Source: Celoporthe dispersa
Taxonomy: Eukaryota > Ascomycota > Sordariomycetes > Diaporthales > Cryphonectriaceae
Direction of reading: 5' to 3'
Assembly: GCA_016584495.1 (NCBI GenBank)
Contig: WAID01000012.1
Location: 1,240,001 to 1,304,000, forward strand
Length of the DNA stretch: 64,000 bases
Both the position numbers and the translations under genes were made by a program. The notes under the pieces were generated by a model. That model was not told the DNA's origin. It did no database searches and saw only the letters and a list, made by a program, of their open reading frames with translations. How positions within the stretch are numbered: position 1 is the first letter of the stretch; every line of letters starts with the position of its first letter. Shown here piece by piece: positions 33,940 through 45,826 of this stretch.

Positions 33940-36433
33940 TCACTCCTCAGAGGCCCTGCAGGCGGCGATGATGCTATACTCCCAGTAGGTCTTGCGCTCG
34001 ACACACTCGTCGACAATCTCGGGAATCTCCCACCACCACTTGTCGCCCGTGACGAACGGCCCCAGATCTCCTGCCAAAGCAGGCGGCCGACCGTAGTGCG
34101 CAGCTCCTCTCCACAGCCCTGCCGTCCGACCCGCTGCTGCTGCTGCCTTGCCAGGGGCAGAGGGTGATGTCGCCACCGTGTCGCTATCGTTGCCGCCACC
34201 CCGTTGGTGGTGACCGCCTTGCGAGACGGCCAGGAACCGCGTGTTGGTGATAATGCTCCCTTGCCGCGCAGCCTCGCCTCCTCGAGCCAGACGGGGAAGT
34301 TCCTGCTCGGGTGGCCGACCCTGAACTGCAGCTCCAGGTTAAACATCAGGTTCCCGTCGATCCAGCTCTGCAGGAGCGGGCCCATGGACCTGGCCACGGG
34401 CCACGGGTCGATGATGACCATGTGCAGGTAGCCTCCGGGGCCAGGACGCGGTGGATGCCCTGCAGCAGCTTGGGGATCTCGGCGGACGGCAGGATGGAGG
34501 TCATGAGGAGGCACGAGACGGAGGAGAAGGACTCGGTGGCCAGGGCAAGCATGGAGACCGAGATGGTCGGGCAGGTGATGGGGTGGATGTTCGGGTAGTG
34601 CTTGTGGCTGAGCGGCTCGGGCGAGAGGTGGTAGACCGGGGTGGAGATGTTAATTCCTGCCAGGTATGACGCGGTGGCTGCGTCGTGATGTTGGTGCTGG
34701 GGGTCAGCGGAGAGCACAGGAGCGGAAGAGGACACGACGACTGGAAAACCCACCTGCGCTCTCAAAGAGAGCAAGGACCTTCTGAACGCTGGGCCTCGCG
34801 GCCGGCCCGGACAGCTCGCCCTCGGGCGCCCAGATCGTCTCCATGTTGTAGAGAGCAGTCAGCAGCCAGCGCTTTCTCTCCATCTCTCTCTCCTTGTACA
34901 CCAGCGCAGCATCCATGGCGCGCTGCGCATCAGTGCGGTGCTGGTGGTCACCACCTGAGCCCGCCGTCCCTGCGCAGCAGCAGCAGCAGCAGCAGCAGTG
35001 GCAGCGCTGCAAACCGCTCCTGACCGTTGAGGTGCCTCAGAACTACCCTGGCAGGGGCACGGAGCATGCGCTCCGTCTCGCGCTGCACGTGGGCAATATC
35101 CAGCGTGGCAGACGCGTGCTGGTCGGACGCTGCGAGGTCCGAGGAGTCCTCTGGAGGGCCAGAGAGGGCAGACTCGGTCGGGCTGATGGCCCAGTCGTCG
35201 GGAGCCTTCCAGGTGCCTGGCTTGTCGGTCGGCCTCATCGAGGCCGGGGAGATGGCGGGTGCGCTCAGCTTGGGGCGGATGTTGAGGCGTTTCTGGTGGT
35301 CTGTCCGCTGCTTGTGGGAGGAAGGGCCGGCCTCGACGCTCTTAGCATCGGAGGAGCCCTCTGCGATGACGGGCAGGGTGTGCGACTCGTCGATGTGTTT
35401 CTGGTGGGACGGTTCGGTCGCGGTGGGTAGGTGGACCACTTCGGAGAATTGTGTAGGGGTCTGTGAGGCGCTGTAAAGTAAATTGTCAGCACCGAGGCTC
35501 ACTGTAGCATAACACAGTATATAATCTCCTCCTCCCTTCGTGGTCTTTTTGTTTTCACTTACGGTGACCTGGAAGAGGATGGTCTGGATGGCGGGCGGTG
35601 GTCATCATCTCCGGCAGAGATGTAGACTTGGGACACGAGAAAGTCACTGTGTTCCTCGGTTCGGTCTCGGATGGTGGTCACAGTGGTCTTGGTGATCATG
35701 GAACACCCATCCGCGAGCTCCTGGTACAGACTGGTGAGGCCTGGCTGGGGATTCGTTATATCACAGCCAAAGAGGGAGCCACCAGGAGCGCGTTCGCTCT
35801 CGTCGAGTTTGCTGAAGACAGAATCTGCAAAGCCTGGCCTCGTCTTTTTAGTCATCTTGCTCATGTTGTCACTGCCCATGCTGGATGGGCGGTGGTGTAA
35901 TAGGGCGTGAGGACTTGGGCTGACAAAACAGGTTACTGCAGAAGGTGAGTCGACTCACTGGAAAAGCGCTTGGGCGGGAGACCTGGCGAGTCTTCCACTC
36001 CAGCTCCAGCACCGCAGCCACCTCCCGTGTCTGGTCGTCGGCTGCTAGACGACACCGACATCCCCTCGTCGCCAGGCTTCTCATCTATGGTGGGCGACCG
36101 CAGCGACGAGCTGGCGACTGACTTGGCCTTGCCCTTGCGCGAGGACGAGGAACCGCCCTTGTTGCGGTGCTTGCCGCCAAAGAAGCCAAACTGCTTCTCG
36201 ACAGAGGACACAGAGGTGCGCACCGAGCCAGACGTCCGGTTGCCGCCCTGGCTCAGGTGGTCGTCCAGCTTCTGGTCCTGCTCCACGGCGTCGTCATCTT
36301 CATTCAGGCTGCTCGCGGCGGTGGCGTCCTTGTAGTGGTCCTTCTCCTTGCCCTTGCCCTTGTCCTTCTGCTTCCTGGCCCGACGGTCGCCAACTGACTC
36401 CCTGTTGGGGTCGCTCCAGTCGACGTCAAACAT
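33940..36433 (-). CDS. SAM-dependent methyltransferase-domain protein
   Basis: Large fungal protein, 763 residues when corrected; substrate unknown. Minus-strand exons: 36433-35958, 35919-35563, 35470-34754, 34677-33940. Single lost bases at the donor after 35958 (a normal AG/GTGAGT if one G is restored) and at 35014-35015, 34960-34962, 34437-34440 and 34258-34260; the four coding ones make 2292 nt exactly in frame. The first half is Lys/Ser-rich and disordered (K-Q-K-D-K-G-K-G-K-E-K). A poly-Ala stretch is encoded by the CAG repeat at 34975-34998. The second half starts Y-K-E-R-E-M-E-R-K-R-W-L-L-T-A-L-Y-N-M-E-T-I-W, then I-P-K-L-L-Q-G-I-H-R-V-L-A-P-G-G-Y-L-H-M-V-I-I-D-P, the strand-loop characteristic of class I methyltransferases, and ends W-W-W-E-I-P-E-I-V-D-E-C. 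A clear G-x-G-x-G SAM motif is not visible, so activity is unproven. The first intron is only 38 bp as printed, so the exon 1/2 join is least certain. Confidence 0.78.
34975..34998. repeat. (CAG)8 coding microsatellite
   Basis: Triplet repeat within exon 3 of the methyltransferase gene. On the coding strand the corrected frame reads GCT, giving poly-Ala between the disordered N-terminal half and the methyltransferase half. It is flanked on both sides by suspected one-base losses. Confidence 0.9.
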
Positions 36434-39400
36434 CCTGGATCGGTCGTCACCTGGCCTCTAGTCTGTGTGGCGATGCATCTGGGATGGTTTTTCTTCTCCT
36501 CTTCTTTGGTCGCTGGGCTGGACTGGGCTGAGCTGTGCGAGCGGTCGTAGGTTTAAAACGTGGGGCGGATCTGCTTTGTGGTGGTTGGAGGGTAGAAGAA
36601 AAATTATGTTCTACAAATGATAGATCATTTTGGGCCATTGATGTCGCCTCAATCTTGATGGAAAAGGCACAGCGTGTTGTGTGACAGAAAAGCTCTCAGC
36701 TGTTAGTCAGCTTCTCATCAAATGAGGAGGAGGAGAAAGGGAACTGACCTCCTGCTTGGACACGCAGAGCAATGTCTGTGCAAGACAGAAGGTAAATGAA
36801 AAGTGACGATGAGGTGATAATGTGACCAACTTGTTTTATTTGCTCAAAACTGATCAAGAACATGGCATGGTCCTTGAGACCACATGCCTAGAACTGTGGT
36901 TGAGAAGATGATCAGGGGTTTGCAAACTCGCTCGTATGTTATGTTCTGAGCGACGGAAAGGTGTGTTGCCTTGGAGAAAATTGTCCAACAACAAACAGGT
37001 GTGGAAAAGGAGAATGAAAAGAAGATAACATGGGCCGACGTGCGTAGGCTGTTGTGCACTTCTGAAGCAAGAGCTGTACACAGATAGCCATCAAGGCATC
37101 CAAGTACACAAGGATGAGGATATCTGAGGGTGTTTAGAAAGACAGGAATGAGAACAAGAGGGTCTTGTCAATAGGAGAGAGCCTTGAAGAAACCAAAGGT
37201 ATACTCCAAACGAGATCGAGTACTTGGCTACCTGGAGAGAGGGAAAAAATTTGACGTTAGATTGTATGAAGAACAGGGTACTACATAAAAATTAGACACA
37301 TACACATACACAAGAAAAGGGTATGGGGGTATTGGTCCTCTAGCTAGCTGAAGCATTGCCACTAGGATGAGTCTCCTGAGTAGAGGAGGGTTCTGGCAAT
37401 GTGATTCGTGTTAAGCTGCAGAGACACTCAGCAGCCATTGCATCAGCACTCACTTATAGGACTTGAAATTGGATAGAATGCTATGAAATATGGATCAGCA
37501 CCAACAGGTCTCTCTAAGTACTAAATAGGGTCAGAATAGTGCTAGAAGGAGGGCCAGGAGCACAGTCCACGGGGTGTGTCAGCATCTGCCTCACAGGACA
37601 AGAGAGGGCACTGGGGAAGATACGGCCATCATACCCGTACAGAAATACTCACCTCTCTTATGATATCGCTACTTGTTTCTTCTCAGACAGTCTCGTTCTT
37701 GCCACTGCTGTAGGACGAAGACTTGACGGGGCCCCGAGCACGATAGACGGGTAGATATGGAGAGTCTACTTAGGACTTGGGACCTCGTCCGGACCATGGG
37801 CTCATTAGATTCAAAGCTGTGGACTCTGATTTTAGTGATCGAGAATGCACTACTCTCAGGTCATGTATCAAGTCAATGTATGCTGTCCCTTGCCTCGCGA
37901 TCACATCTGCCAGGAGCCGTCAGTCACAGCGGAAGACTTGGATCAAGTGGGACCGAACCCGTCCGCAGATAATTAATGCACTGATACGCGTTGTCAATAA
38001 ATCGTCCTGCAATGGCCCTTCATCATGTAAGAAGCCGAACTTGTGTCCTTCGTATTAACCAATATCTCGTTCACCGATCCTCGCTGCCCAGCTCCCACCC
38101 CAGACCCCAGACACCTTGCGCAACTTCAATAACGACTGCACATACGGATTTACAGAATCTTATGCCCGCATCTGAGCCAGGAACAACTCAGCGTCTCTCT
38201 AGAAGCTCATACGCCCAAGTACATCGAGCGAAGCAGCGCTATAGTAGAACATCAGACGGCTCCACACTGCGGACATTGCGTGCAACTGGTATGACAAGAC
38301 GCCCGCACCCGAAGCCACTACCGCCCGTGCCCAAGAGCAAGAGAAGACGGCAAACTTGTTGCCAGATTGCCGCCCGAGGGTGGACCGACGGGAGACCAGA
38401 AATCCTGCGCCCAGATCTCATCATCAGGATCTGTTAATAAAAGAAGGGGGAAAGAATATGGTTTTTGTTTGGCGTCGGGTAATACTGCGTAGCACCCCGT
38501 TTCTGGGCCGGTACCAGCCCATTGGCTGCTCTCACCGGTCTTTCCGTTGTCAAGCCGGATGCAGTGAAGGCATTTGCAACCGAAGCTCAACGGTAACAGC
38601 CTCGATGTTCCTGCCTCCCTGGAGGGACAGGTCCGTGATATGACGACTTCGGGGTGAGTCGGAGGACTATCTGTAGGCCAGATGATTCTTGTTCTTCGAA
38701 GACTCATTACCCATCGTAAATCGTCCTGTGAGGATCACAAAGCTGGAAGGGAGGGGGAATACCCAAAAAAATTCCCGACTTAGAACATGGCCTCCCTGGC
38801 ATCTCGCTTCGTTGGGTCCTGTATAAAGTCGGAGATCAGGGCACCAATTTCTCCGAGCTACAGCATATAGACAAGAAACACAGACCATTCGAAGCGCTGA
38901 TTGATCGACACCCTACTCACTCTCTCGTGAATCTCTCTCTCTCTCTCTGATCTTGGTGACACTCGCACAAGACATGGGGCCTGCAAGTGCTCGGCTGAGC
39001 CCCCACCGGTGGCAGGGCTCGGGTAGTTCATCCACTCAACTTCCGCCATCCGAAATCCACCGTGTTCTGGTCAATAGTCTCGTCTCGGAAGGACGGTGAG
39101 CTTGATTCCAAGCCAGCGGGCGATATCTACATGGTACAAGGAAAAAGGACGGGGACGGGGGCGGAATGGATGCATCGAGGGGCTGGGCATGATGTGTCTG
39201 CTAAAGGGGAGACATATCAGCGCGTGGCGAGCCACACCACGAGTCTGTTGGACGACGATATTCTGCTGTTTGCAGCGTCAATAGTACTGTGAACGGGCTG
39301 TCCACGTCTATTACCAGAACAGTAAGAACATGTACATGCGTCCCTTCTTTCGCAAGTTGCGTACGGGTCCGGGTTTCGCATGCCCGCCTTGCGCAGGCTG

Positions 39401-41130
39401 CAGCCACCCACACACTATGGCAGCCATCCCGTCCTCATCAGAATAACCGAGTCCTGATGGCGGCTCCTTGGTGTAAGCCACCGGGAGGGAGGGTACAGAA
39501 CATGGGCGGCTACATTAGATCATGGCATCTCCTATTTACTTCTGGTAGGAGCAGCACTTACCACGACCAGTGGTAGCAGCCGCCTTCAGGACCAAACACG
39601 GCTCGTCAGCTGGTTCTCTGTGTGGTCTCCACACACTCTCTCTCTCTGTGAGACCATAGTATGAGCAGGGTGGTGTGGTGACCTCACGCCCGTCATCTAC
39701 AGGTCGGTCTGACGACGACCCATGCGATCAACTTGCACGTCAAGAGAGATCCGGCAGCATTTGCTGTTGCCCGGAGGGAGGGAGCGAGAGAGTACAGACG
39801 CATGCGGTGCTGCATGTACATCTATGTTGCGCCTTGCTGCGTGCGGTAAGCGAGTTTGCCACGATACAGAGCTGCGCAATCCCGATCCAGCATGCCCGTG
39901 TCACTGTCTGTGAGACGTCAGCAACCTTGCGCAGAGCGCACAACATCCCCTCCTCTTCTCCCCCTTTAGTGTAGCCCAGCCGTGGGAGCCAAAGTCGGAG
40001 TCTCGAATGCTAGTCTCGATGATTTTGCTCGGAGGTTATAGGGTTAAGCCAATTGTGTACGCTGGAGAGCATAATACTCTGGATCAGTGATGATCTTCTT
40101 GTTTAGACAGAGCTAACAGGACAGACAAATGACAGCTGCCCAAGTGGCTCTTCGTGGTGGTCGCCGGTAATTCAAGCAGAATGAGGCAAGACATACCTGC
40201 AGGATGATGACCCGCCCCTTGGATAGCTGAATCAGGCAATGGTCACAGTGACTTCTCATGTCGACTGAGATCAATTTCACAAAATATCCCGCCTTCTCGG
40301 CATGATCTTTCCGGATTGGCCAGAGTCAGTGTCTCTTGTTCTCACCGTCGGCCGCCGAGGATGACTTCCGTTGACCGTGATACCCAGTAAGATGTCAGAA
40401 AGCATTGAGTAACATGAGAAGTCAATCGATAGTGCAAGACGGACAAGATGTAGCCGGGTCCTAGCTGCATTCTCAAGCCACCGAATCGACGCTCTGTCGT
40501 CGTGTTACCTCAGGCCATGCTCTAAAGCCCGGGCCTTCGGCCATGAGGGTAGCTAGGTTTCTGGTCTCTGTCCACCAACGTCTTATTCTTTTCTTCCTGC
40601 CCCGTTTGTCTCGTCTCCGAGGCCCAAAGAAACATCTCTCGGTTGTGGCCTGACCTGTGGCTTTTGTTGCTGCTCGGATACTCATACATGATTTGGGTGA
40701 CAGCCTACGTCCAGTACACCATCAGCCGGGTCATTGATGATTCGATGAACTAGAATTAGTATGTTCAATCGCCCCTGCACAAGTCGGCATTACCAGACTG
40801 CGGCATCTGAGATCCCATCAATATGAGATCCCGATTCTGATATCGCGACCCGTTCTGATTTTTGACTCCAAACAGGCTCACGAGCCATTGTGGGGAACGT
40901 GACACAGACAATCGACTCTGACTCAAGAACTGTCTCTGCTCTTCCTCTCTGTGCTTGAGGACTCTTGCTGCAGCCGAACATCTCCCTGTTTGGCTGTGTT
41001 CGTTCCAATTCTCTCCCTCCCTCCCCTGACACTGGTCCTCCCGTGGTCTTCGGTCGTTTCCTTAGCAACATTCAGCGCCTTCTTCTCTATGAAGAGTAGA
41101 TGCCAGGCTGATTGTGTCCTCGAGGGCATC
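36434..41130. other. Gene-poor interval
   Basis: About 4.7 kb between divergent genes. A 148-codon frame at 37991-38437 is Arg/Ser/Pro-rich with no domain; overlapping frames near 38280-38640 look equally plausible, so none is called. It contains a TC repeat (38932-38949). Sequence near both ends should include the promoters of the methyltransferase (left) and permease (right) genes. Confidence 0.4.
38932..38949. repeat. CT-rich microsatellite
   Basis: Short CT repeat, interrupted once, in intergenic DNA. Confidence 0.75.
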
Positions 41131-43574
41131 ATGGAACTTCAAGACAGTGACAACGAGCATGGGGGCCAGCAGCCAGACCGCTATGTCTACGGCCAGAGCT
41201 TCATGGCGAGGATCTTTGGCCAGGTCATGGACATGCTCAGGGGCATCGAGACCTCTGTCAACCAGTCAACATTTGGTCGGGTATTCAGGCTGGGCGGATC
41301 AGGTCACGTAAGTCACTTCACATGGGATGTTTACAACCTTCCATTTAGGCATACTGACGCGTTTCCCTCCATGCGGTGCAGCCGGACCAAATTCAAGGTG
41401 CTAGCTTCTACACCGAGATCCGAGCCGGCCTGACGACTTTTGCGACCATGGCGTACATCATCGCCGTTAATGTATGTGAGGCAGGAAATAGAAGAAGAAA
41501 AGGCCAAGCTCATGCTCCTTGAAGCCACTGACTTGTCTATTTCAGGCCGACATTCTTTCGGAAACAGGTGGAACCTGCGTATGCGAGAAACCTCTCACGG
41601 CAGCGGGAACCTGTGCAAATGAGACGGAATGGCAGTCCTGCGCGAATGGTGAGAACAAGCCTTGCCCGTGGACGAAAAGCAGGCAGAGACGTGCTGACGA
41701 GGCCATACAGTTGTCAAGCAAGACCTCATAACAGCTACCGCGGCACTTTCAGGTCTGGCCAGCATACTCTTTGGCTTCTTCACCAATCTCCCCGTCGCAC
41801 TGGCGTAGGTCGTCACCTGGACCCTCACCTTCGGGAGACCAAGCTGACCGAAGACACAGCCCCGGCATGGGGCTCAATGCCTACTTCGCTTATCAATGCG
41901 TCGGCGTTCGCGGGACAGGCGCCGTTCCATACTCTCTTGCACTGACTGCCGTGTTTGTCGAAGGCTTCATCTTCATTGTACTTGCGCTGACCGGCATGCG
42001 ACACTGGCTGGTGAAAATCATACCGGGACAATCAAAACCGCGAGCGGCGTTGGTATAGGCCTCTTCCTGACCATGGTAGGAATGTCATACTCCGAGGGCA
42101 TCGGTATCATCACCGGCAATCCGTCGACGCCTCTGACAATCGCGGGTTGTGACGCGGCGTATCTCGATCCTAAGACCGGGGCGTGTACAAGTAATCTGAT
42201 GACGAGCTCGAAGATGTGGCTCGGCATCATGTGTGGTGGTCTCCTGACAGCCTTTCTCATGGCATTCCGCGTCAAGGCCGCCATAATCATCGGTGTGGCG
42301 CTCGTCTCGATCCTATCCTGGCCGTAAGTCCTGCTGAAGTCCGTTTCTCGTAAAGAGGCGTGGGGAAAGTCTGACCAGTGCTAGGCGCAATACACCATTC
42401 ACTTACTTTCCCAACACAACTGAAGGCGACGAGCGCTTCGCCTTTTTCAAGAAGGTCGTCTCGTTCCATCCCATCACCCACACGCTGAATGCCCAACAGT
42501 GGGACCTCTCCGGAGGCTATGGTGCCTCCTTTGCCCTCGCGCTTTTACCTTCCTGTACGTCGACATCATCGACTGCACTGCAACATTGTATTCCATGGCG
42601 AGATTCTGCGGCCGCGTGCAGCAGCAGAAGGACCGGCCCAAGAAAAGGGAGTCGAGCAGCGACGGAGACTTTCCCAGGTCGACGGTAGCGTACTGCATTG
42701 ATGCCGCATGTATCTCGATCGGCTCGCTGTTGGGGTGTTCGCCTGTTACAGCTTTCATCGAGAGTGGTGCTGGGATCGCCGAGGGCGGAGGACCGGATTG
42801 ACAGCCATGGTGACAGGGCTGTGCTTTCTGGTTTCCGTCTTCTTTGCGCCAATTTTTGCTTCGATCCCGCCTTGGGCTACAGGCTGCACGTTGATCTTGG
42901 TGGGCACATTTCTGTCTCGAAACAAAAGCGCTAAAAAATGTGAGTACTGACATCTCGTAGGTTGGTTGCTTGATGATACGCCAGGTGACGGCCGTCAACT
43001 GGGGCTATATCGGCGACGCCATCCCTTCCTTCGTGACCATAGCCTTTATTCCCTTTAGCTACAGCGTAGCGTATGGCCTCATTGCGTAAGTAGCTGCTTT
43101 CTTTGGTCAACCGCATCGCTTTGTCATGCTGACCATCTGGTGCAGTGGTCTCTTCATCTACGCAGCCCTCAACGGCATGATAGGGGCCGTCATGATCCTG
43201 AGCCGCGGCGTATACGAGCCTAAGGACTACCACCGGCGGGAGTACTGGACATGGAAGCCCGCGGGAGAGAAGCCGTGGATCTTCCGGATGTTCACCAAGG
43301 GCCGGTTCTGGGAAGACGAACGACGCAAGACGCGGCGGTCCCAGGAGAGCGCCAAGGAGGCGTGTGACGCGTTCGCCATGTCCGAGGTGGACTTGGATTC
43401 CATGAGAACCTCGAGGATCGCGACCTCGTTCGCTGCGTCCTCACAGAGAATTTCGGCCGGGGCGTCGGACGAATCGGGCCCTCATGGGCTGGGGAAATCG
43501 GTAGAGATGGCGAGACGCACGAGCTGGACGTTGTGGTCGTTTCGAAGCAGGCCGGACAGGTGTCTCCTGAGTAA
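41131..43574 (+). CDS. azgA: AzgA-type purine permease
   Basis: Plasma-membrane proton symporter for adenine, guanine and hypoxanthine by family (AzgA, NCS2-related). Exons: 41131-41307, 41382-41471, 41546-41648, 41711-41804, 41860-42323, 42385-42899, 42961-43085, 43146-43574; 577 residues, the usual AzgA length. One lost base each at 42025-42027 (G3), 42543-42546 (T4), 42787-42788 (G2) and 43491-43494 (G4); with these the CDS is 1734 nt in frame and ends V-S-P-E-stop at 43572-43574 (as printed the frame ends at 43581). Signatures: E-I-R-A-G-L-T-T-F-A-T-M-A-Y-I-I (71-86), N-L-P-V-A-L-A-P-G-M-G-L-N-A-Y-F-A-Y, L-Y-V-D-I-I-D-C-T-A-T-L-Y-S-M-A-R-F, C-S-P-V-T-A-F-I-E-S-G-A-G-I-A-E-G-G-R-T, F-A-P-I-F-A-S-I-P-P-W-A-T-G. 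Many hydrophobic segments are spread from residue 75 to about 475; the C-terminal 100 residues are hydrophilic and Ser/Arg-rich. The symbol is by family resemblance. Confidence 0.93.
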
Positions 43575-44355
43575 AAGTTGACATGGAGGCTACTGCTGAT
43601 ACTCATCACCGAAGAGCTAGATCCGAACAGTGGCGGCAGATGCAAGAGGAACTGACCACTGACGAACTCCAAGATAACATCAGCAGCCTCCGCCACCCCT
43701 TCACAGCTCTTGATTCGGCCACTGGAGTCGAGAATATGCTGCAGGCACAGGTCCTTTTCTAGGGCTAGCTGTTGATGTTACCTGGCAATATGAAGAGATG
43801 GTAAATGAATTATGGCATATTATAAGATGGAAAGGCATGTGAAGATGACGAAAATGTAGCTTGGGAATTTTGGAAGGGATTTTTAAGTACAGCTCTATGT
43901 AGGAAATCACATGTAGGGCTTGTAATAATAAAAACCAATGAGGTGCAAGAAATGTTATGGCTTAGGCCGAGAAGTGCTGAGGTAGGATCACCAAAGCAAG
44001 AAGGAGCAATGATCAAGAGAGAGACTATCAGGAAGGAAGGGGTGGTTATCGGAAAGCTTCCTAGCGTCATGGCTTATGTCAGCATCAGCTGCTGTGGTAT
44101 TACTTTTGCACTTATGACGGAGCTAGGCTTTTAGAGCTGCTTGGACAACAATCAAGCTCTCCTTCCTCACAGCTGACCATCACCGAACAAAGGTTCCCAC
44201 TCTTCCCTCTGAAACATTTCCTGTAGTCACACTACTCTCTCTCCCCCTTCCTTCTCTTTCTACTAGCAGCTGTGCTGGTTCTTGTCTTGGGCTTTCTTTC
44301 CACGCTTCCTACATCATCACTGCAAGAGGGGCCTCCACTGCCCCAGACCATCAAG
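43575..44355. other. Intergenic, permease to UCH37
   Basis: About 780 bp between two tandem plus-strand genes. The left part is AT-rich 3' UTR-like DNA. Pyrimidine-rich sequence from about 44200 to 44300 precedes the UCH37 ATG and likely marks its transcription start region. Confidence 0.55.
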
Positions 44356-45536
44356 ATGAGTGATGGTTGGAATACCAGTAAGCCTGTTGTCCTCTCTTCT
44401 CTGATAATCTATAGAGGACCCCTAAGTAGCTAATTTAATCTGTAACAGTTGAGTCGGACGCAGTATGTCGATAGTGCTCCCTTCGCCCGTTTCGCACAAT
44501 ATCAAGGGCGCTATTTTCTCGCACGCGCCCTCGAGTCCTACACCACGAGTCCCAGCTTGCATGCGCTAATCATACACAGGGCGTCTTCACCTTCCTTCTC
44601 GAGAACCTCGGCGTTAAAGATGTGCAGTTCGAAGAGCTGATCACCATGGATCCTGAGGCCCTTGCCCAGCTGCACCCAGTCTATGGCGTCATCTTCCTCT
44701 TCAAGTACCCGACAGACACGCCGTATACCTCCGCAGAGAAACCCCTCGAAGGTACATTCGCCCACGATGCCGCGGTGGACCTCTGGTTCGCCAATCAGAC
44801 CATCCAGAATGCCTGCGGAACCCAGGCCCTCCTCTCCGTGCTCATGAACAAACAAAACAAGCAAGGCCCCGAGGGCCCAGAGGCAGGATACATCGATGTC
44901 GGCGAGTCACTCCGCGAGTTCCACGAGTTCACAGAGAGCCTTCCTTCTGAGTTCCGCGGCGAGGCCCTGTCCAACAGTGTGCTGATTCGAGACGTGCACA
45001 ACTCGTTTGCGAAGAGCCAACCATTCGTGGACGAGACCCAGCGCCAAATGGGCGAGTCGGATGATGTCTACCATTTTGTTGCTTATACACCCATTGGCGG
45101 CACGCTGTACGAGATGGACGGCCTGCAGCCTGCGCCCATCAGCCACGGGCCCTGCACCCAGGAGCAATTCCCCGCGAAAGTCATGGACGTCCTCCAGCGA
45201 CGAATCAATCGCTACGACACCGCTGAGATCAGATTCAACCTCTTGGCAATGGTGCGTGATCTGCGCATCCGCGCCGAGGAGATCGGTGACATGGAGTTGC
45301 TCGAGCGTGAGGGGCAGAAGCGTTGGGATTGGCAGTTCGAGAATGCCCTGCGGAGACACAACTTGATTGGGTTCGCGGGAGAGGTGTTGAAGGGAGTAGT
45401 GGCCGACAAGCTGAAGACGGGTGGCGAGGATGCCTACAAAAACTGGGTGGATGCTGGGCATTCGAAGATGAAGCAGCGGATAGAAACCAAGAGGAAAAAG
45501 ACGGGTGTGGCGGAGGATGTGGAGATGGGAGGATGA
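44356..45536 (+). CDS. UCH37/UCHL5-type ubiquitin C-terminal hydrolase
   Basis: Cysteine protease of peptidase family C12 that removes ubiquitin. The long-tailed UCH37 type (S. pombe Uch2, human UCHL5) associates with the 26S proteasome. Exons: 44356-44377, 44449-44462, 44580-45536; introns of 71 and 117 bp; 993 nt, 330 residues, in frame without correction. The N-terminus W-N-T-I-E-S-D-A-G-V-F-T is the family start. Catalytic residues are visible: oxyanion Gln85 and Cys91 in N-Q-T-I-Q-N-A-C-G-T-Q-A-L-L, His177 in Y-H-F-V-A-Y, and Asp192 in Y-E-M-D-G-L. The C-terminal helical tail (about 225-330: R-W-D-W-Q-F-E-N-A-L-R-R-H-N, then Y-K-N-W-V-D-A) is the UCH37-specific extension for proteasome binding, ending in a basic then acidic stretch. 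The second exon is only 14 nt. It converges on the ankyrin gene 290 bp downstream. Confidence 0.96.
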
Positions 45537-45826
45537 ACAGAAGGATACATCATGAGCGGCGAGGTCGATGACGGACACGATTAGACAACCTGTCGGCGAC
45601 CTATATTAATACCCCTGAAGGACGCGTTCTCCTCTTTCCGCACCTGCTTTGAGCTTACTACACAGCTGGGACATGACGACAGAGCGGGCGGTGGGCGGCA
45701 GTCGGCGACAAAACTTCTCTGCATTGCGAGATGGAGCTGACGTTTCTTAGACACCCACCGCCCACCAACCCTCCGATGCTGTACCGGTCATCTGTTCCGA
45801 GCCTCAAAAACACCAAATACCCTAGC

